A DNA stretch of 64,000 bases from Sphingomonas sp. Ant H11 (GTDB taxonomy: Bacteria; Pseudomonadota; Alphaproteobacteria; Sphingomonadales; Sphingomonadaceae): positions 1-64,000 of the forward strand of contig NZ_JSBN01000213.1 in assembly GCF_000797515.1 (NCBI RefSeq), in the 5' to 3' direction. A model generated the notes under the pieces. The model was not told where the DNA came from. It ran no database searches and saw only the letters and a list, made by a program, of their open reading frames with translations. Position numbers and translations under genes: made by a program. This document shows positions 34,965-44,939 of the stretch, in pieces. The first letter of the stretch is position 1; each line of letters begins with the position of its first letter.

Positions 34965-35995
34965 ATTCCGACGCTGAAGAAGCCTTTGCTCGCGACGCTC
35001 CTGGGCGATCGTCAGCCCACTCCCCCGGTCTGGCTGATGCGACAAGCTGGCCGATATCTCCCTGAATATCGGGCGCTTCGTGCGGAAAAAGGCGGTTTCC
35101 TCGCCTTGGTGAACGACAGCGCCGCAGCGGCGGAAGTGACGATCCAGCCGATCCGCAGGTTCGGCTTTGACGGCGCTATTTTGTTTTCGGACATTTTGAT
35201 GGTGCCGTCTGCCTTGGGCCAGGACTTGAGCTTTGGCGTTGGCGAAGGCCCGGCACTAAAACCCGCGCTGGTCGATCATGCCCTGCAAAGCCTTCAGGCG
35301 GCCCCTGAGCGGCTCGAACCTGTCTATGAGACCGTGCGCCAGGTCGCGGCCTCACTGCCGTCCCAGACCACTTTCCTGGGCTTTGCGGGAAGCCCGTGGA
35401 CCGTCGCCACCTATATGGTTGCTGGCCATGGCAGCCGGGACCAGGGGGAAACGCGGCGCTTCGCTTATACCGATCCTGCCGCGTTCCAGGAGATCATCTC
35501 CGCGATCGTCACGGTGACGGTGGACTACCTCTCGAAACAGATCGAGTCGGGCGTTGTGGCGGTGCAGCTATTCGACAGTTGGGCCGCAGCCTCAGCCCCG
35601 CACAGTTCGAACGCTGGGTCATCGGCCCCAATGCCGCTATTGTCGGGGCGCTGCACGAACGCCATCCAGGCGTACCCGTTATCGGTTTCCCAAAGGGTGC
35701 CGGCGCAAAGCTTACCGCTTATGTTCGGGAAACCGGGGTCGACGCGGTCGGGCTCGACGAAACGATCGATCCGGCATGGGCTGCCGCCGCGTTACCCAAG
35801 GATTTGCCCGTTCAGGGAAACCTCGATCCGCTGGTACTGATTGCCGGTGGCGAGGCGATGGAACAGGCCGCCGGGCGCATCCTTGCGGCCTTTGCCGAGC
35901 GCCCCCATGTCTTCAACCTCGGGCACGGTATCCTGCAGGATACTCCGATCGCCCATGTCGAGCAGTTGCTCGCTTTTGTTCGGAGCGTTGGATGA
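34965..35995 (+). CDS. hemE: Uroporphyrinogen decarboxylase, frameshift, start uncertain
   Basis: WLMRQAGRYLPEYRALRAEKGGFL, ILFSDILMVPSALGQDLSFG and GFAGSPWTVATYMVAGHGS are HemE signatures. Near 35585 one G is missing; restoring it joins VAVQLFDSWAG to SLSPAQFERWVIGPNAAIV and the rest (FPKGAGAKL, HVFNLGHGILQDTPIAHVEQL), ending TGA 35993-35995. No ATG or GTG is in frame after the TAG at 34938. ATT 34965 has AAGAGGG at ideal distance; CTG 34974 or TTG 34986 are alternatives, or an ATG was misread. It makes coproporphyrinogen III in haem synthesis. Confidence 0.88.
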
Positions 35996-36460
35996 TTGGA
36001 ATGCTCGGCAACGCCTATCTCTGGGTCAAGGCGGCACATGTCATCTTCGTGGTGTTCTGGATGGCGGGCATGTTCATGCTACCGCGCTATCTCGTCTATC
36101 ATCAGGAAGCACTGACCAGTGGCGGCAGTAGCTCGCCAGAAGCACTTTTTGTGGGTTGAGCGCGAGCGCAAGATCCGCAACATCATCTTAACCCCGTCGA
36201 TGATCATGGTGTGGATCCTGGGGCTGGCGCTGGCGGCCAATGTGGGTCTGTTTTCCGGGCAACACGGGCTTGGCTGGCTGCACTTGAAGCTGGCGTTGGT
36301 TCTGGTCCTCAGCGGTTATCATGGCTGGGCGGTGGGCTATGCGCGCAAGCTCGCGGCAGGCAAGCCGACGCTGACGGGGCGGCAATTGCGCCTAATCAAC
36401 GAGGTGCCCGCAGTGCTGGTGACCTTCATCGTTATCCTGGTCATTGTCCAGCCCTTCTGA
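35992..36460 (+). CDS. hemJ: HemJ-type protoporphyrinogen oxidase, frameshift
   Basis: MIGMLGNAYLWVKAAHVIFV, VVFWMAGMFMLPRYLVYHQE, then a frame break between about 36125 and 36145, then WVERERKIRNIILTPSMIMVWILG and LHLKLALVLVLSGYHGWAVGYARKLA. It is an integral membrane protein with about four helices and the conserved His/Arg of HemJ. It converts protoporphyrinogen IX to protoporphyrin IX. Start overlaps hemE stop as ATGA, so the haem genes are coupled. Confidence 0.87.
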
Positions 36461-36464
36461 GATA

Positions 36465-36492
36465 CCCCTTTCGAGATGCCCCTTTCGAGATG
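36465..36492. repeat. Perfect tandem duplication of a 14-bp unit
   Basis: CCCCTTTCGAGATG occurs twice in direct succession, 5 bp after the hemJ stop in the hemJ-rho gap. Possibly polymerase slippage, or part of the rho leader. Confidence 0.7.
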
Positions 36493-36656
36493 CCATGTCG
36501 CGCCTTGACGCGCGCAGTGTGGCCCCGTATCTCAAGGTCGTGTCGTGAGGCGGCGGGTCCACCCGTTCGGTCGCGGCCTCCTTCCTCAAGCATCGTCGCG
36601 TACCCTTCGCCGACCGAAGCTCTTTCCCCAGCATCCTTTATGCCCGGACGCCCGCA

Positions 36657-37914
36657 ATGCATCTCAAAGACCTGAAGAAACAAAAAGCCGGCCGAGCTGG
36701 TCGCAATGGCCGAAGAACTCGGCATTGAGAGCGCGTCGACGCTGCGCAAGCAGGATTTGATGTTCGCGATCCTCAAGGTCCAGGCCGAAGAGGGCGAGCA
36801 GATCATGGGGTTGGGCACGATCGAAGTGCTGCCCGACGGTTTCGGCTTTCTGCGGTCGCCCGAGGCGAATTATCTGGCCGGCCCCGACGACATTTACATC
36901 TCGCCCAACCAGGTTCGCAAATTCGGTCTGCGCACCGGCGACACCGTCGAAGGCGAGATCCGCGGGCCCAAGGATGGCGAGCGCTATTTCGCCCTGGTCA
37001 AGCTGACTGCGGTCAATTTCGACGATCCCGAGGCGGTGCGCCACCGCGTCAATTTCGACAACCTTACCCCGCTCTACCCCGATGAGAAGCTGACGCTCGA
37101 TCCGTCGGACCCGACGATCAAGGACAAGTCGGCGCGGGTGATCGACATCATTTCGCCGCAGGGCAAGGGCCAGCGCACGCTGATCGTGGCACCGCCGCGC
37201 GTCGGCAAGACGGTGATGCTGCAGAATATCGCCAAGGCGATCACCGACAACCACCCCGAGGTGTTCCTGATCGTCCTGCTGATCGACGAGCGCCCCGAGG
37301 AAGTCACCGACATGCAGCGCTCGGTCAAGGGTGAGGTGGTCAGCTCGACCTTCGACGAACCCGCCACGCGCCACGTGCAGGTCGCTGAAATGGTGATCGA
37401 AAAGGCCAAGCGCCTGGTCGAGCACAAGAAGGACGTGGTAATCCTGCTCGACTCGATCACCCGCCTTGGCCGCGCCTACAACACCGTCGTTCCCTCGTCG
37501 GGCAAGGTGTTGACCGGCGGTGTCGACGCCAATGCGCTGCAGCGCCCGAAGCGCTTCTTCGGTGCCGCGCGCAATATCGAGGAAGGTGGCTCGCTTTCGA
37601 TCATCGCGACGGCGCTGATCGATACCGGCAGCCGCATGGACGAAGTGATCTTCGAAGAATTCAAGGGCACGGGTAACTCTGAAATCGTGCTCGACCGCAA
37701 GGTTGCCGACAAGCGCATCTTCCCGGCGCTCGACGTCGGCAAGTCCGGCACGCGCAAGGAAGAGCTGCTGGTCGATCAGAGCAAGCTCTCCAAGATGTGG
37801 GTGCTGCGCCGCATCCTCATGCAGATGGGCACGATCGATTCGATGGAATTCCTGCTCGACAAGATGAAGAATTCCAAGACCAACGAAGATTTCTTCGACA
37901 GCATGAACCAGTAA
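36657..37914 (+). CDS. rho: Transcription termination factor Rho, N-terminal frameshift
   Basis: The natural start ATG 36657 gives [24 protein letters not shown] if the five-A run 36682-36686 has four A; as written the main frame only opens at 36706. Then [35 protein letters not shown] (RNA-binding cold-shock fold), Walker [12 protein letters not shown], Walker [18 protein letters not shown], and the Q and R loops. About 418 residues, normal for Alphaproteobacteria. A hexameric ATP-dependent helicase, highly conserved, so the lesion is most likely a read error. Confidence 0.93.
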
Positions 37915-37924
37915 TCGGGGCTGG

Positions 37925-37949
37925 GTCCGTCGGCGGGGTGCCGACGGAC
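37925..37949 (+). terminator. Strong 10-bp hairpin after rho (terminator candidate)
   Basis: GTCCGTCGGC (37925-37934), loop GGGGT, GCCGACGGAC (37940-37949), 11 bp after the rho stop. There is no T run, so it may be a processing or stability hairpin rather than an intrinsic terminator. Confidence 0.45.
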
Positions 37950-38023
37950 TCGCATCGCCTCGACCGACGGGCTAAGCGGCAGACGGCGTGGGGGTTTGCC
38001 ATGCCTCTTGTTAAGGCCTGCCC

Positions 38024-38653
38024 ATGTTCAACATCGCAGACGTATTCACGACGGCCGGGCTGGCGACGCTCGGTCAGGTAATCCTGATCGATCTGATCTT
38101 CTCCGGCGACAATGCCATGGTGCTCGGCACGCTCGCCGCCGGGCTACCCTCCAAACAGCGCAAGCAGGTTCTTGCGCTCGGCGTGATGATGGCAATGGTA
38201 TGCCTGATCGGCTTCGCGCTGATCGCGACGCAACTCTTGCATGTCGTCGGCTTGCTGCTGGCCGGAGGCATATTGCTGCTGTGGGTATCGTGGAAACTCT
38301 ATCGCGAGATCGGTGGCGCGGCGGACGCGACGAGCGGTGGTCATGCCACGGCGAAACAGCCCAAAACGTTCGCACAGGCGGCCATCCAGGTGGCCATTAC
38401 CAATTTATCGCTCAGCCTCGACAATGTTCTGGCCGTGGCGGGTGCGGCCCGCGAACATCCAGCGGTGCTATTTTTCGGGCTCGCTTTGTCGGTCACGCTG
38501 ATGGCGGTTGCCGCGAACTTCATCGCGCGCCTTATCGGGCGGCATCCTTGGATCGCCTATATCGGCTTGGCCGTGATTCTCTTCGTTGCCGGCCGCATGA
38601 TTTATGATGGCATCGTCGATCACGAAATCGGCGTGCTGCGCCTGCTTTTCTAA
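38024..38653 (+). CDS. TerC family / YjbE-type integral membrane protein
   Basis: 209 residues, about seven hydrophobic segments. TerC signature ILIDLIFSGDNAMVLGTLAAGLPSKQR and a second half with ITNLSLSLDNVLAVAGAA, whose acidic Asp-Asn pairs lie in membrane segments. The family is linked to manganese or other metal export. I found no yybP-ykoY riboswitch in the short leader. No operon with neighbours is evident. Confidence 0.88.
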   Translation: MFNIADVFTTAGLATLGQVILIDLIFSGDNAMVLGTLAAGLPSKQRKQVLALGVMMAMVCLIGFALIATQLLHVVGLLLAGGILLLWVSWKLYREIGGAADATSGGHATAKQPKTFAQAAIQVAITNLSLSLDNVLAVAGAAREHPAVLFFGLALSVTLMAVAANFIARLIGRHPWIAYIGLAVILFVAGRMIYDGIVDHEIGVLRLLF

Positions 38654-39132
38654 AGCAGGCGATCGCGGCGGTCGCGCCGTTCGAAATCGAGCAACCAGCG
38701 CTTGGTCGCCGGCCCCTCTCCCGCCGAATAAGCCCCAAGCGAACCGTCGGCATTGCTGACGCGGTGGCATGGCACGATGATCGGAAAAGGATTGCGTGCG
38801 CAGGCTTGCCCGATTGCGCGCGCGCTTGATCCGATCGTGGCAGCAAGCGCGCCATAGCTCAGCACTTCGCCATAGCCGATCGCCACCATTGCATCGCGTA
38901 ACACTTGCCCCCGGATGGTTCGAGCGGCGGTGAGCGGCAGATCGAAGTTGGTGCGCTCGCCTGCGAACCATGCCTGGATTTGATCGGCGGCGGCACGTAC
39001 CGGCAGCGAAGCGCCCGATATTGGAGGGCCCGCAACGGCGTCGATTTGGATCGAGGCGATCGCGGCATCGTCGCCATAAATCGTGACAACACCGACAGGC
39101 GTTGCGATCCGGGCCATATCGCGCGCATACAT
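38650..39132 (-). CDS. ogt: Methylated-DNA-[protein]-cysteine S-methyltransferase
   Basis: 160 residues from ATG 39132 (ATG 39117 also possible). Helix-turn-helix VLSYGALAATIGSSARAIGQA and the acceptor cysteine in PFPIIVPCHRVSNADGSLGAYSAG. It repairs O6-alkylguanine by suicidal transfer. The much longer open frame upstream is an antisense shadow. Convergent with the TerC gene, overlapping it by 4 bp. Confidence 0.92.
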   Translation of the reverse strand: MYARDMARIATPVGVVTIYGDDAAIASIQIDAVAGPPISGASLPVRAAADQIQAWFAGERTNFDLPLTAARTIRGQVLRDAMVAIGYGEVLSYGALAATIGSSARAIGQACARNPFPIIVPCHRVSNADGSLGAYSAGEGPATKRWLLDFERRDRRDRLL

Positions 39133-39180
39133 GGCCAGAGTATGCAGCGCGGCGCAGGCCCGCTCAAGCGGAGAAGCGCG

Positions 39181-39405
39181 ATGAAGATCAATGTCGAAGT
39201 CGATTGCACCCCGGAAGAAGCGCGGCGCTTCATGGGCCTGCCCGACCTTGCCCCCGTCCACGAGAAATATGTCGCGATGCTCACCGATACCATGGACGGT
39301 GTGGTGGCCCCCGACCTCCTCGATAATATGGTGCGGAGCTGGATGCCGATGAGCGATGCCGGCATGGGGATGTGGCGCAAAATGTTCGAGAGCACGACCA
39401 AGTAG
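39181..39405 (+). CDS. DUF6489 family small protein
   Basis: 74 residues (MKINVEVDCTPEEARRFMGL ... GMWRKMFESTTK) with GGAGAA 6 bp before ATG 39181. The family is found in Alphaproteobacteria; function unknown. It is followed after 13 bp by mnmE and may share its transcript. Confidence 0.8.
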   Translation: MKINVEVDCTPEEARRFMGLPDLAPVHEKYVAMLTDTMDGVVAPDLLDNMVRSWMPMSDAGMGMWRKMFESTTK

Positions 39406-39418
39406 TCCAGCGGTGACC

Positions 39419-40703
39419 ATGCGCGAGACCATTTTCGCCACATCGAGCGGCGCACCGCCCGCCGCGATTGCCATTGTTCGGCTGAGTGGACCGGGCGCCT
39501 TTACGATCGCGAGGGGATTGGTCGGCGATTTACCCGTGCCGCGCCGTGCCGCGTTGCGCGCGTTGCATGACCCGCGCGACGGGAGTGTGCTTGACCGAGC
39601 GCTCGTCCTTGTGTTCCCCCGGCCCACGCACTGCGACCGGCGAAGATCTCGTAGAGTTTCAGGTCCATGGGGGCCGCGCAGTGGTGCTCGCGGTGGAAGC
39701 GTGCCTCGCCGCACAGCCTGGTGCCCGCCATGCCGAAGCTGGCGAATTTACCCGCCGCGCGCTTGAGAATGGGGTCATCGATCTGACGGAAGCAGAGGGT
39801 TTGGGGGACTTACTGTCCGCGCAAACCGAGACACAGCGCCGCGCGGCCTTGCGCGTTGCCGAAGGCGGATTGCGAGCGCAGGTCGACCGTTGGACCGATC
39901 GCCTGATCGACATCGCGGCCAGAATCGAAGCGCAGTTGGACTTTTCCGACGAGGACGATGTGACGTCCGAAAACAGCGACGAGATCGTGGCCGCCATCGC
40001 AGCTACGGCGGCGGAGATCGCTCGCTTGCTCTCCGCCCCCCCGGTGGAGCGCTTGTACGACGGCGTTCGCCTTGTGCTCGCAGGGCCGCCCAATAGTGGG
40101 AAGTCCACATTGTTGAATGCGCTGGCAGGGCGCGAGGTTGCGATTGTCTCAGCGATATCAGGAACCACACGCGACCGGATCGAAGTGCCGGTGGAGCGCG
40201 GTGGTATCGCCTATCTTCTCACCGATACCGCGGGGCTTACCGATTTTCCGGGAGATGAGATCGAACGGATCGGGATCGAGCGCGCGGCCGACGCGATCGC
40301 GAGCGCGGATATCGTTGTGTGGCTGGGCGACGACGCCCCAAGCGATCCAGCCCATCTGCGGGTTCACGCGCGCGCCGATCTTCCGGGACGCGACGCCCTC
40401 CCCTCGGATCGCGTTCTCGCCCTGTCGGCCAAAACAGGCGAGGGTCTTGATGGGCTTTGGGAAGTCATCGCGCAAAGAGCTCGTGCTTTGTTGCCGCAAG
40501 AGGACGTACTAACGACAAACCGTCGACAGCGGGGACTGCTGTCAGCCTGTCTCGAACACCTCCAAGCCGCGACCGGCAGCGATTTTTTGATTGTCGCCGA
40601 AGAGGTGCGTGGAGCGCTTAAGGCGCTTGACGCGGTTGCCGGCCGAAGCGGAATAGAGAATGTACTGGATGCGATTTTTTCGCGCTTTTGCATCGGCAAA
40701 TGA
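39419..40703 (+). CDS. mnmE: tRNA modification GTPase MnmE, frameshift
   Basis: MRETIFATSSGAPPAAIAIV start. At the five-C run 39616-39620 one C is extra; with four, VFPGPRTATGEDLVEFQVHGG continues. G domain: AGPPNSGKSTLLNALAGR (G1), SGTTRD (G2), DTAGLTDF (G3); ends with the canonical CIGK (FSRFCIGK). With MnmG it installs cmnm5 at U34 of tRNAs. Next to mnmG as usual. Confidence 0.92.
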
Positions 40704-40708
40704 AGCGA

Positions 40709-40724
40709 CGTTCCACGTGGAACA
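40709..40724. promoter_or_regulatory. parS: parS centromere site 1
   Basis: CGTTCCACGTGGAACA matches the consensus TGTTTCACGTGGAACA core closely (central TTCCACGTGGAA is palindromic; one base off at the left end). It lies between mnmE and mnmG, 2.5 kb from parAB. ParB would bind here to load and spread. Confidence 0.85.
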
Positions 40725-40773
40725 TACCACCCTCCCCTTTGACAGCGCGACGCCTACGACCTAGCGACAGCGT

Positions 40774-42618
40774 ATGAGCGAATTCGATGTGATCGTCGTT
40801 GGTGGCGGACACGCCGGCACCGAAGCTGCGGCTGCGGCTGCGCGGTGCGGCGCGCGCGTCGCCCTGATCAGTTTTGATCCGGTAAAGATCGGAGCGATGT
40901 CCTGCAATCCCGCGATTGGCGGGCTTGGCAAAGGGCATCTCGTCCGTGAGGTCGACGCCTTCGATGGCCTGATTGGTCGCGCTGCCGATGCTGCGGGGAT
41001 CCATTACCGCATGCTTAATCGCAGCAAAGGGGCTGCGGTGCAGGGGCCCCGAGTCCAGGCAGATCGTCGGCGCTATGCGGCTGCGATCCAGGCTATGCTT
41101 CGCGCCCAGGATGGCTTGGATATCGTCGGCGGTGAAGTCGCAGCCCTGCTACGCGACGCGGACGGGGTGGTGAAGGGGGTTCGGCTCGCAAGCGGCCAAA
41201 GCCTGACGGCCCGCGCGGTGGTCCTCGCCACCGGGACTTTCCTCGGCGGCCGGATGTTTCGCGGCGAGGAGCGTTTCGTAGGGGGCCGGGTTGGCGAAGC
41301 TGCAGCCTCGGAACTCGCTGAGCAACTGCGGGCTGCGCGTCTACCAATGGCGAGGCTCAAGACCGGAACTCCCCCGCGTCTGGACGGGCGGACGATCGAC
41401 TGGGCCCGCCTTGCGCAGCAGCCGAGCGACGCAGACCCATGGACGATGTCACCGCTATCGCCGTCCCGTCCCCTGCCCCAATTGCATTGCGCGATAACCC
41501 GAACGACCCAGGAAACGCATGCGATCATCCGCAGCGGACTGGACCGTTCGCCGCTATTTGGTGGCGCGATCGCTGGTCAAGGGCCGCGTTACTGCCCGTC
41601 GATCGAGGACAAGATCCACCGCTTCGGCGACCGGGACGGCCATCAAATCTTCCTGGAGCCGGAAGGTCTGGACGACGCGACCGTATATCCCAACGGGATT
41701 TCGACGTCGCTCCCGGTTGATATTCAGGCAGCGATGATCGCCTCGATCCCGGGGCTTGAGCATGCGCGCATTGTCGCGCCGGGCTATGCCGTCGAATATG
41801 ATCATATCGATCCCCGCGCCTTGTCGGCGACGCTGGAAGTGCGTGCGATGGCAGGTCTGTTCTGCTGCGGCCAGATCAACGGTACGACGGGGTATGAGGA
41901 GGCGGCCGGACAGGGCCTGATCGCGGGCCTCAATGCAGCGGCACATGCGCTGGGCGCTGCCCCGATCATACTCGACCGGGGATCGAGCTATTTAGGGGTG
42001 ATGATCGATGACTTGGTGCTCCAGGGCATCACGGAGCCGTATCGTATGCTCACTGCACGCGCGGAATACCGTTTGCGGCTGCGCGCCGACAATGCCGAGA
42101 CCCGCCTTGGCCCGCTTGCGGCGCGCATTGGGTGCCTCGGGCCGGAACGCCTGGGCCGTCTCGAGCGGCGCGCCGAGCAGCGCGTGGCGGTCGAAACCCG
42201 GCTCGCGCAATCTGTGACGCAGGATGTTTGGGTTGCGGGAGGCGCGCCTTTGGCTCCCGATCCACAGGCGCGCACGGGAGAGCAATGGCTCCGGGTGGCC
42301 GGCGTGGAAATTGGGATGCTGATTCCCGAGCTGATGGGCAGCGTGGAGGCTGCCCTGTTGGCCGAGATCGCCGAGGATGCGCGCTATGCCCCTTACCTGT
42401 TGCGCCAGGAAACCGAGATCGCCAGCCTGCGCGCGCAGGATGAGATTGCAATCCCTGCTTCGGTTGATTTCGCTGCGATCCCGGGTCTCTCGACGGAGAT
42501 GATCGAGCGCCTGGCGCTTGCGCAGCCCGAGACATTGGGCTCCGCAAGCCGTATCCGCGGAATAACGCCCGCCGCTTTGACGGCGATCCTGCTGCACCTT
42601 CGCAGGAAGGCCGCATGA
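40774..42618 (+). CDS. mnmG: tRNA uridine-5-carboxymethylaminomethyl modification enzyme MnmG
   Basis: 614 residues. FAD site [58 protein letters not shown]; and [21 protein letters not shown]. Full length and intact. Partner of MnmE. Its stop overlaps rsmG start (ATGA). Confidence 0.96.
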   Translation: MSEFDVIVVGGGHAGTEAAAAAARCGARVALISFDPVKIGAMSCNPAIGGLGKGHLVREVDAFDGLIGRAADAAGIHYRMLNRSKGAAVQGPRVQADRRRYAAAIQAMLRAQDGLDIVGGEVAALLRDADGVVKGVRLASGQSLTARAVVLATGTFLGGRMFRGEERFVGGRVGEAAASELAEQLRAARLPMARLKTGTPPRLDGRTIDWARLAQQPSDADPWTMSPLSPSRPLPQLHCAITRTTQETHAIIRSGLDRSPLFGGAIAGQGPRYCPSIEDKIHRFGDRDGHQIFLEPEGLDDATVYPNGISTSLPVDIQAAMIASIPGLEHARIVAPGYAVEYDHIDPRALSATLEVRAMAGLFCCGQINGTTGYEEAAGQGLIAGLNAAAHALGAAPIILDRGSSYLGVMIDDLVLQGITEPYRMLTARAEYRLRLRADNAETRLGPLAARIGCLGPERLGRLERRAEQRVAVETRLAQSVTQDVWVAGGAPLAPDPQARTGEQWLRVAGVEIGMLIPELMGSVEAALLAEIAEDARYAPYLLRQETEIASLRAQDEIAIPASVDFAAIPGLSTEMIERLALAQPETLGSASRIRGITPAALTAILLHLRRKAA

Positions 42619-43233
42619 CCGAGGACGAGGCAAAAGCGTGGATTGAGGAGCGCTTTGGACTGGGCGGCGTTGCCGCGATGGCCGCATTTGCGGCAATCGT
42701 GCTGGGGGGAAACGCGGCAGCAAAATCTGATCGCACCGTCTACGATTGATGCGATTTGGAGCCGTCACATCGTCGATTCCGCGCAGCTGATCGGCTTTGC
42801 GGGCGACGAGAAGGACAATCGATGGATCGATATCGGCAGCGGAGCGGGTTTTCCCGGGTTGGTGGTTGCCGCTTTAACGGAGCGGGAGGTGTGGCTGGTA
42901 GAGCCACGAAAACGGCGCGCGGCCTTCCTCGCAGAGACTGCCGCGACGCTCGGAATTGGCGATCGAACGCATGTCGTGTGCGGCCGAATCGAAAATATGC
43001 GCCAGACTGCGGGGATAATTTCGGCCCGCGCAGTTGGGCCCTTGACCGAGTTGTTCGGGTGGGCGAGGGATTGTTCGACCCCCGATACGCGGTGGATCTT
43101 GCCCAAGGGCCGGTCCGCTCGCGAAGAGGTGGCCACCGCCGAACGGGAATGGCATGGTGTGTTTCACGTGGAACATAGTCTTACCGATCCGGATTCGTTG
43201 ATCGTTCTCGCATCAGAGGTGTCACGCCGATGA
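42615..43233 (+). CDS. rsmG: 16S rRNA m7G527 methyltransferase RsmG, frameshift
   Basis: From ATG 42615: [20 protein letters not shown] ... IVLG, then a G run (42704-42709) with one base extra; with five [21 protein letters not shown] follows and joins [17 protein letters not shown] (SAM site). Ends at 43233 overlapping parA. It methylates G527 of 16S rRNA. A parS site is embedded in its 3' coding part. Confidence 0.9.
43160..43175. promoter_or_regulatory. parS: parS centromere site 2 (inside rsmG)
   Basis: TGTTTCACGTGGAACA, a full match to the parS consensus, coding for VFHVEH in rsmG and only 55 bp before parA. Together with site 1 it forms the origin-near centromere. Confidence 0.92.
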
Positions 43234-44021
43234 ACGTCATTGCCGTAGCGAACCAAAAGGGCGGCGTGGGCAAGACCACCACCGCTATCAATCTCGGTAC
43301 CGCACTGGCGGCGACCGGATTGCGCGTGCTGTTGCTCGACCTCGATCCTCAGGGAAATGCTTCGACCGGCCTTGGCATCGCGCGCGCCGACCGCCACCAT
43401 TCCACTTACGATATCTTGCTGGGGGAAACGACAATCGAAGCGGCAGCGCTACCGACGATTGTCCCCAAGCTCGATATCGTCCCCGCCACGGTCGATCTGT
43501 CTGGCGCGGAAATCGAACTTGTCGAATATGAGGAGCGGACGCATCGTCTCTCCCGCGCGCTCGCCCGTTCCGATCACCGTTGGGACGTCGTCCTGATCGA
43601 TTGCCCGCCATCGCTTGGGTTGCTGACCCTTAACGCGATGGTAGCCGCCAATTCGCTCCTGGTCCCGCTGCAGTGCGAGTTTTTCGCCCTTGAGGGGCTC
43701 AGCCAGTTGCTGAGCACAGTGGAGCGTATTCGCGAGCGGTTCAATCCCGGCCTGTCGATCATGGGGGTAGCGCTGACCATGCATGACCGGCGTAATCGGT
43801 TGACCGATCAAGTCTCCAACGATGTTCGTGCGGTGCTCGGCGGGGTGGTGTTTGAAACCGTTATCCCGCGCAACGTTCGCTTGTCGGAAGCTCCGAGCCA
43901 CGGCTTGCCAGCCTTGATTTACGATTATCGCTGCCCCGGTTCGGAAGCCTATATCGCGCTTGCCCGTGAATTGATTGCACGACTTCCCAATATCGAACCC
44001 CAACCTGCAAGGGCCGCATGA
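43230..44021 (+). CDS. parA: Chromosome partitioning ATPase ParA
   Basis: 263 residues. Deviant Walker A KGGVGKTTTAINLGTALA (10-27), LLDLDPQGNAST, VLIDCPPSLGLLTLNAM (Walker B) and FETVIPRNVRLSEAPSHGLPA, all typical of chromosomal ParA. It moves ParB-bound origins. Overlaps rsmG and parB by 4 bp each. Confidence 0.96.
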   Translation: MNVIAVANQKGGVGKTTTAINLGTALAATGLRVLLLDLDPQGNASTGLGIARADRHHSTYDILLGETTIEAAALPTIVPKLDIVPATVDLSGAEIELVEYEERTHRLSRALARSDHRWDVVLIDCPPSLGLLTLNAMVAANSLLVPLQCEFFALEGLSQLLSTVERIRERFNPGLSIMGVALTMHDRRNRLTDQVSNDVRAVLGGVVFETVIPRNVRLSEAPSHGLPALIYDYRCPGSEAYIALARELIARLPNIEPQPARAA

Positions 44022-44929
44022 CCGACTCGACCGTGCCGCAGAACGCTCCGCAGGCTCGCCCGAAGCCGCGCTCCGGCCTTGGCCGCGGTCTCAACGCATT
44101 GATGGGCGATCTGGCCCGCGAGGAGCCGGTTGGCGGGAATAAGGAAACATCGCCCGGTATCCGTTCGCTTCCGGTGGGGTCATTGACGCCGCATCCGGGC
44201 CAGCCGCGCCGGCATTTCGATGAAGCTGCGCTTGAGGAATTGGCGCAGTCGATTGCGCAACGCGGGGTGCTGCAGCCCATCGTCGTGCGACCGCACGGGA
44301 CGGGATACCAGATTGTCGCGGGTGAGCGCCGCTGGCGCGCGGCGCAGCGGGCGCGGTTGCACGAAGTGCCCGTGATCGTTCGGGCATTCGACGATACCGA
44401 GACGCTCGAAGTTGCGCTGGTCGAAAATATTCAGCGGCAGGACCTCAACGCGATCGAGGAGGCCGAGGCTTATCATCGGCTGATCGAAGACTTTGGTCAC
44501 ACCCAGGAAGCGCTGGGCAAGCTGGTCAACAAGTCGCGTAGCCATATTGCCAATTTGCTGCGATTGTTAGAACTGCCGACGCCGATCCAGGAACGCGTTG
44601 TCACCGGTACGCTGACGATGGGCCACGCCCGCGCCCTCATCGGGGCGGCCGATGTCGAGGCACTGGCCGATCAGGTCGTCGCGCGCGGTCTGTCGGTACG
44701 CGACACCGAGCGACTGGCACGGGCGGCGAAGCCTGCACCGCGAAGCCAGAGCACCGAAAGCGGTGGACGCGATCCGGATCTTGCAGCGCTGGAGCATCAG
44801 CTTGCCGATCTGCTCGGCCTCTCGGTACGCGTGACCTATGGTGCGAAAGGCGGCACGCTGGTGCTGTCCTACTCGACGCTCGATCAGCTCGATATGGTGT
44901 GCCAGCGGCTCACGGGCGAGCGGATTTAA
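44018..44929 (+). CDS. parB: Chromosome partitioning protein ParB
   Basis: 303 residues. N-terminal ParA-stimulating tail with RSGLGRGLNALMGD, the CTP-binding ParB/Srx domain with GVLQPIVVRP and GYQIVAGERRWRAAQRA, VENIQRQDLNAIEEAEAY, the HTH ALGKLVNKSRSHIANLLRLL, and a C-terminal dimer domain. Binds the two parS sites nearby. Confidence 0.96.
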   Translation: MTDSTVPQNAPQARPKPRSGLGRGLNALMGDLAREEPVGGNKETSPGIRSLPVGSLTPHPGQPRRHFDEAALEELAQSIAQRGVLQPIVVRPHGTGYQIVAGERRWRAAQRARLHEVPVIVRAFDDTETLEVALVENIQRQDLNAIEEAEAYHRLIEDFGHTQEALGKLVNKSRSHIANLLRLLELPTPIQERVVTGTLTMGHARALIGAADVEALADQVVARGLSVRDTERLARAAKPAPRSQSTESGGRDPDLAALEHQLADLLGLSVRVTYGAKGGTLVLSYSTLDQLDMVCQRLTGERI

Positions 44930-44939
44930 CGCCCGCCGC

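Noticed and set aside
37915-38023. yybP-ykoY (manganese) riboswitch before the TerC-family gene
   Set aside because: Only a simple 10-bp hairpin is visible; the conserved riboswitch core is not recognisable in the 109-bp gap.
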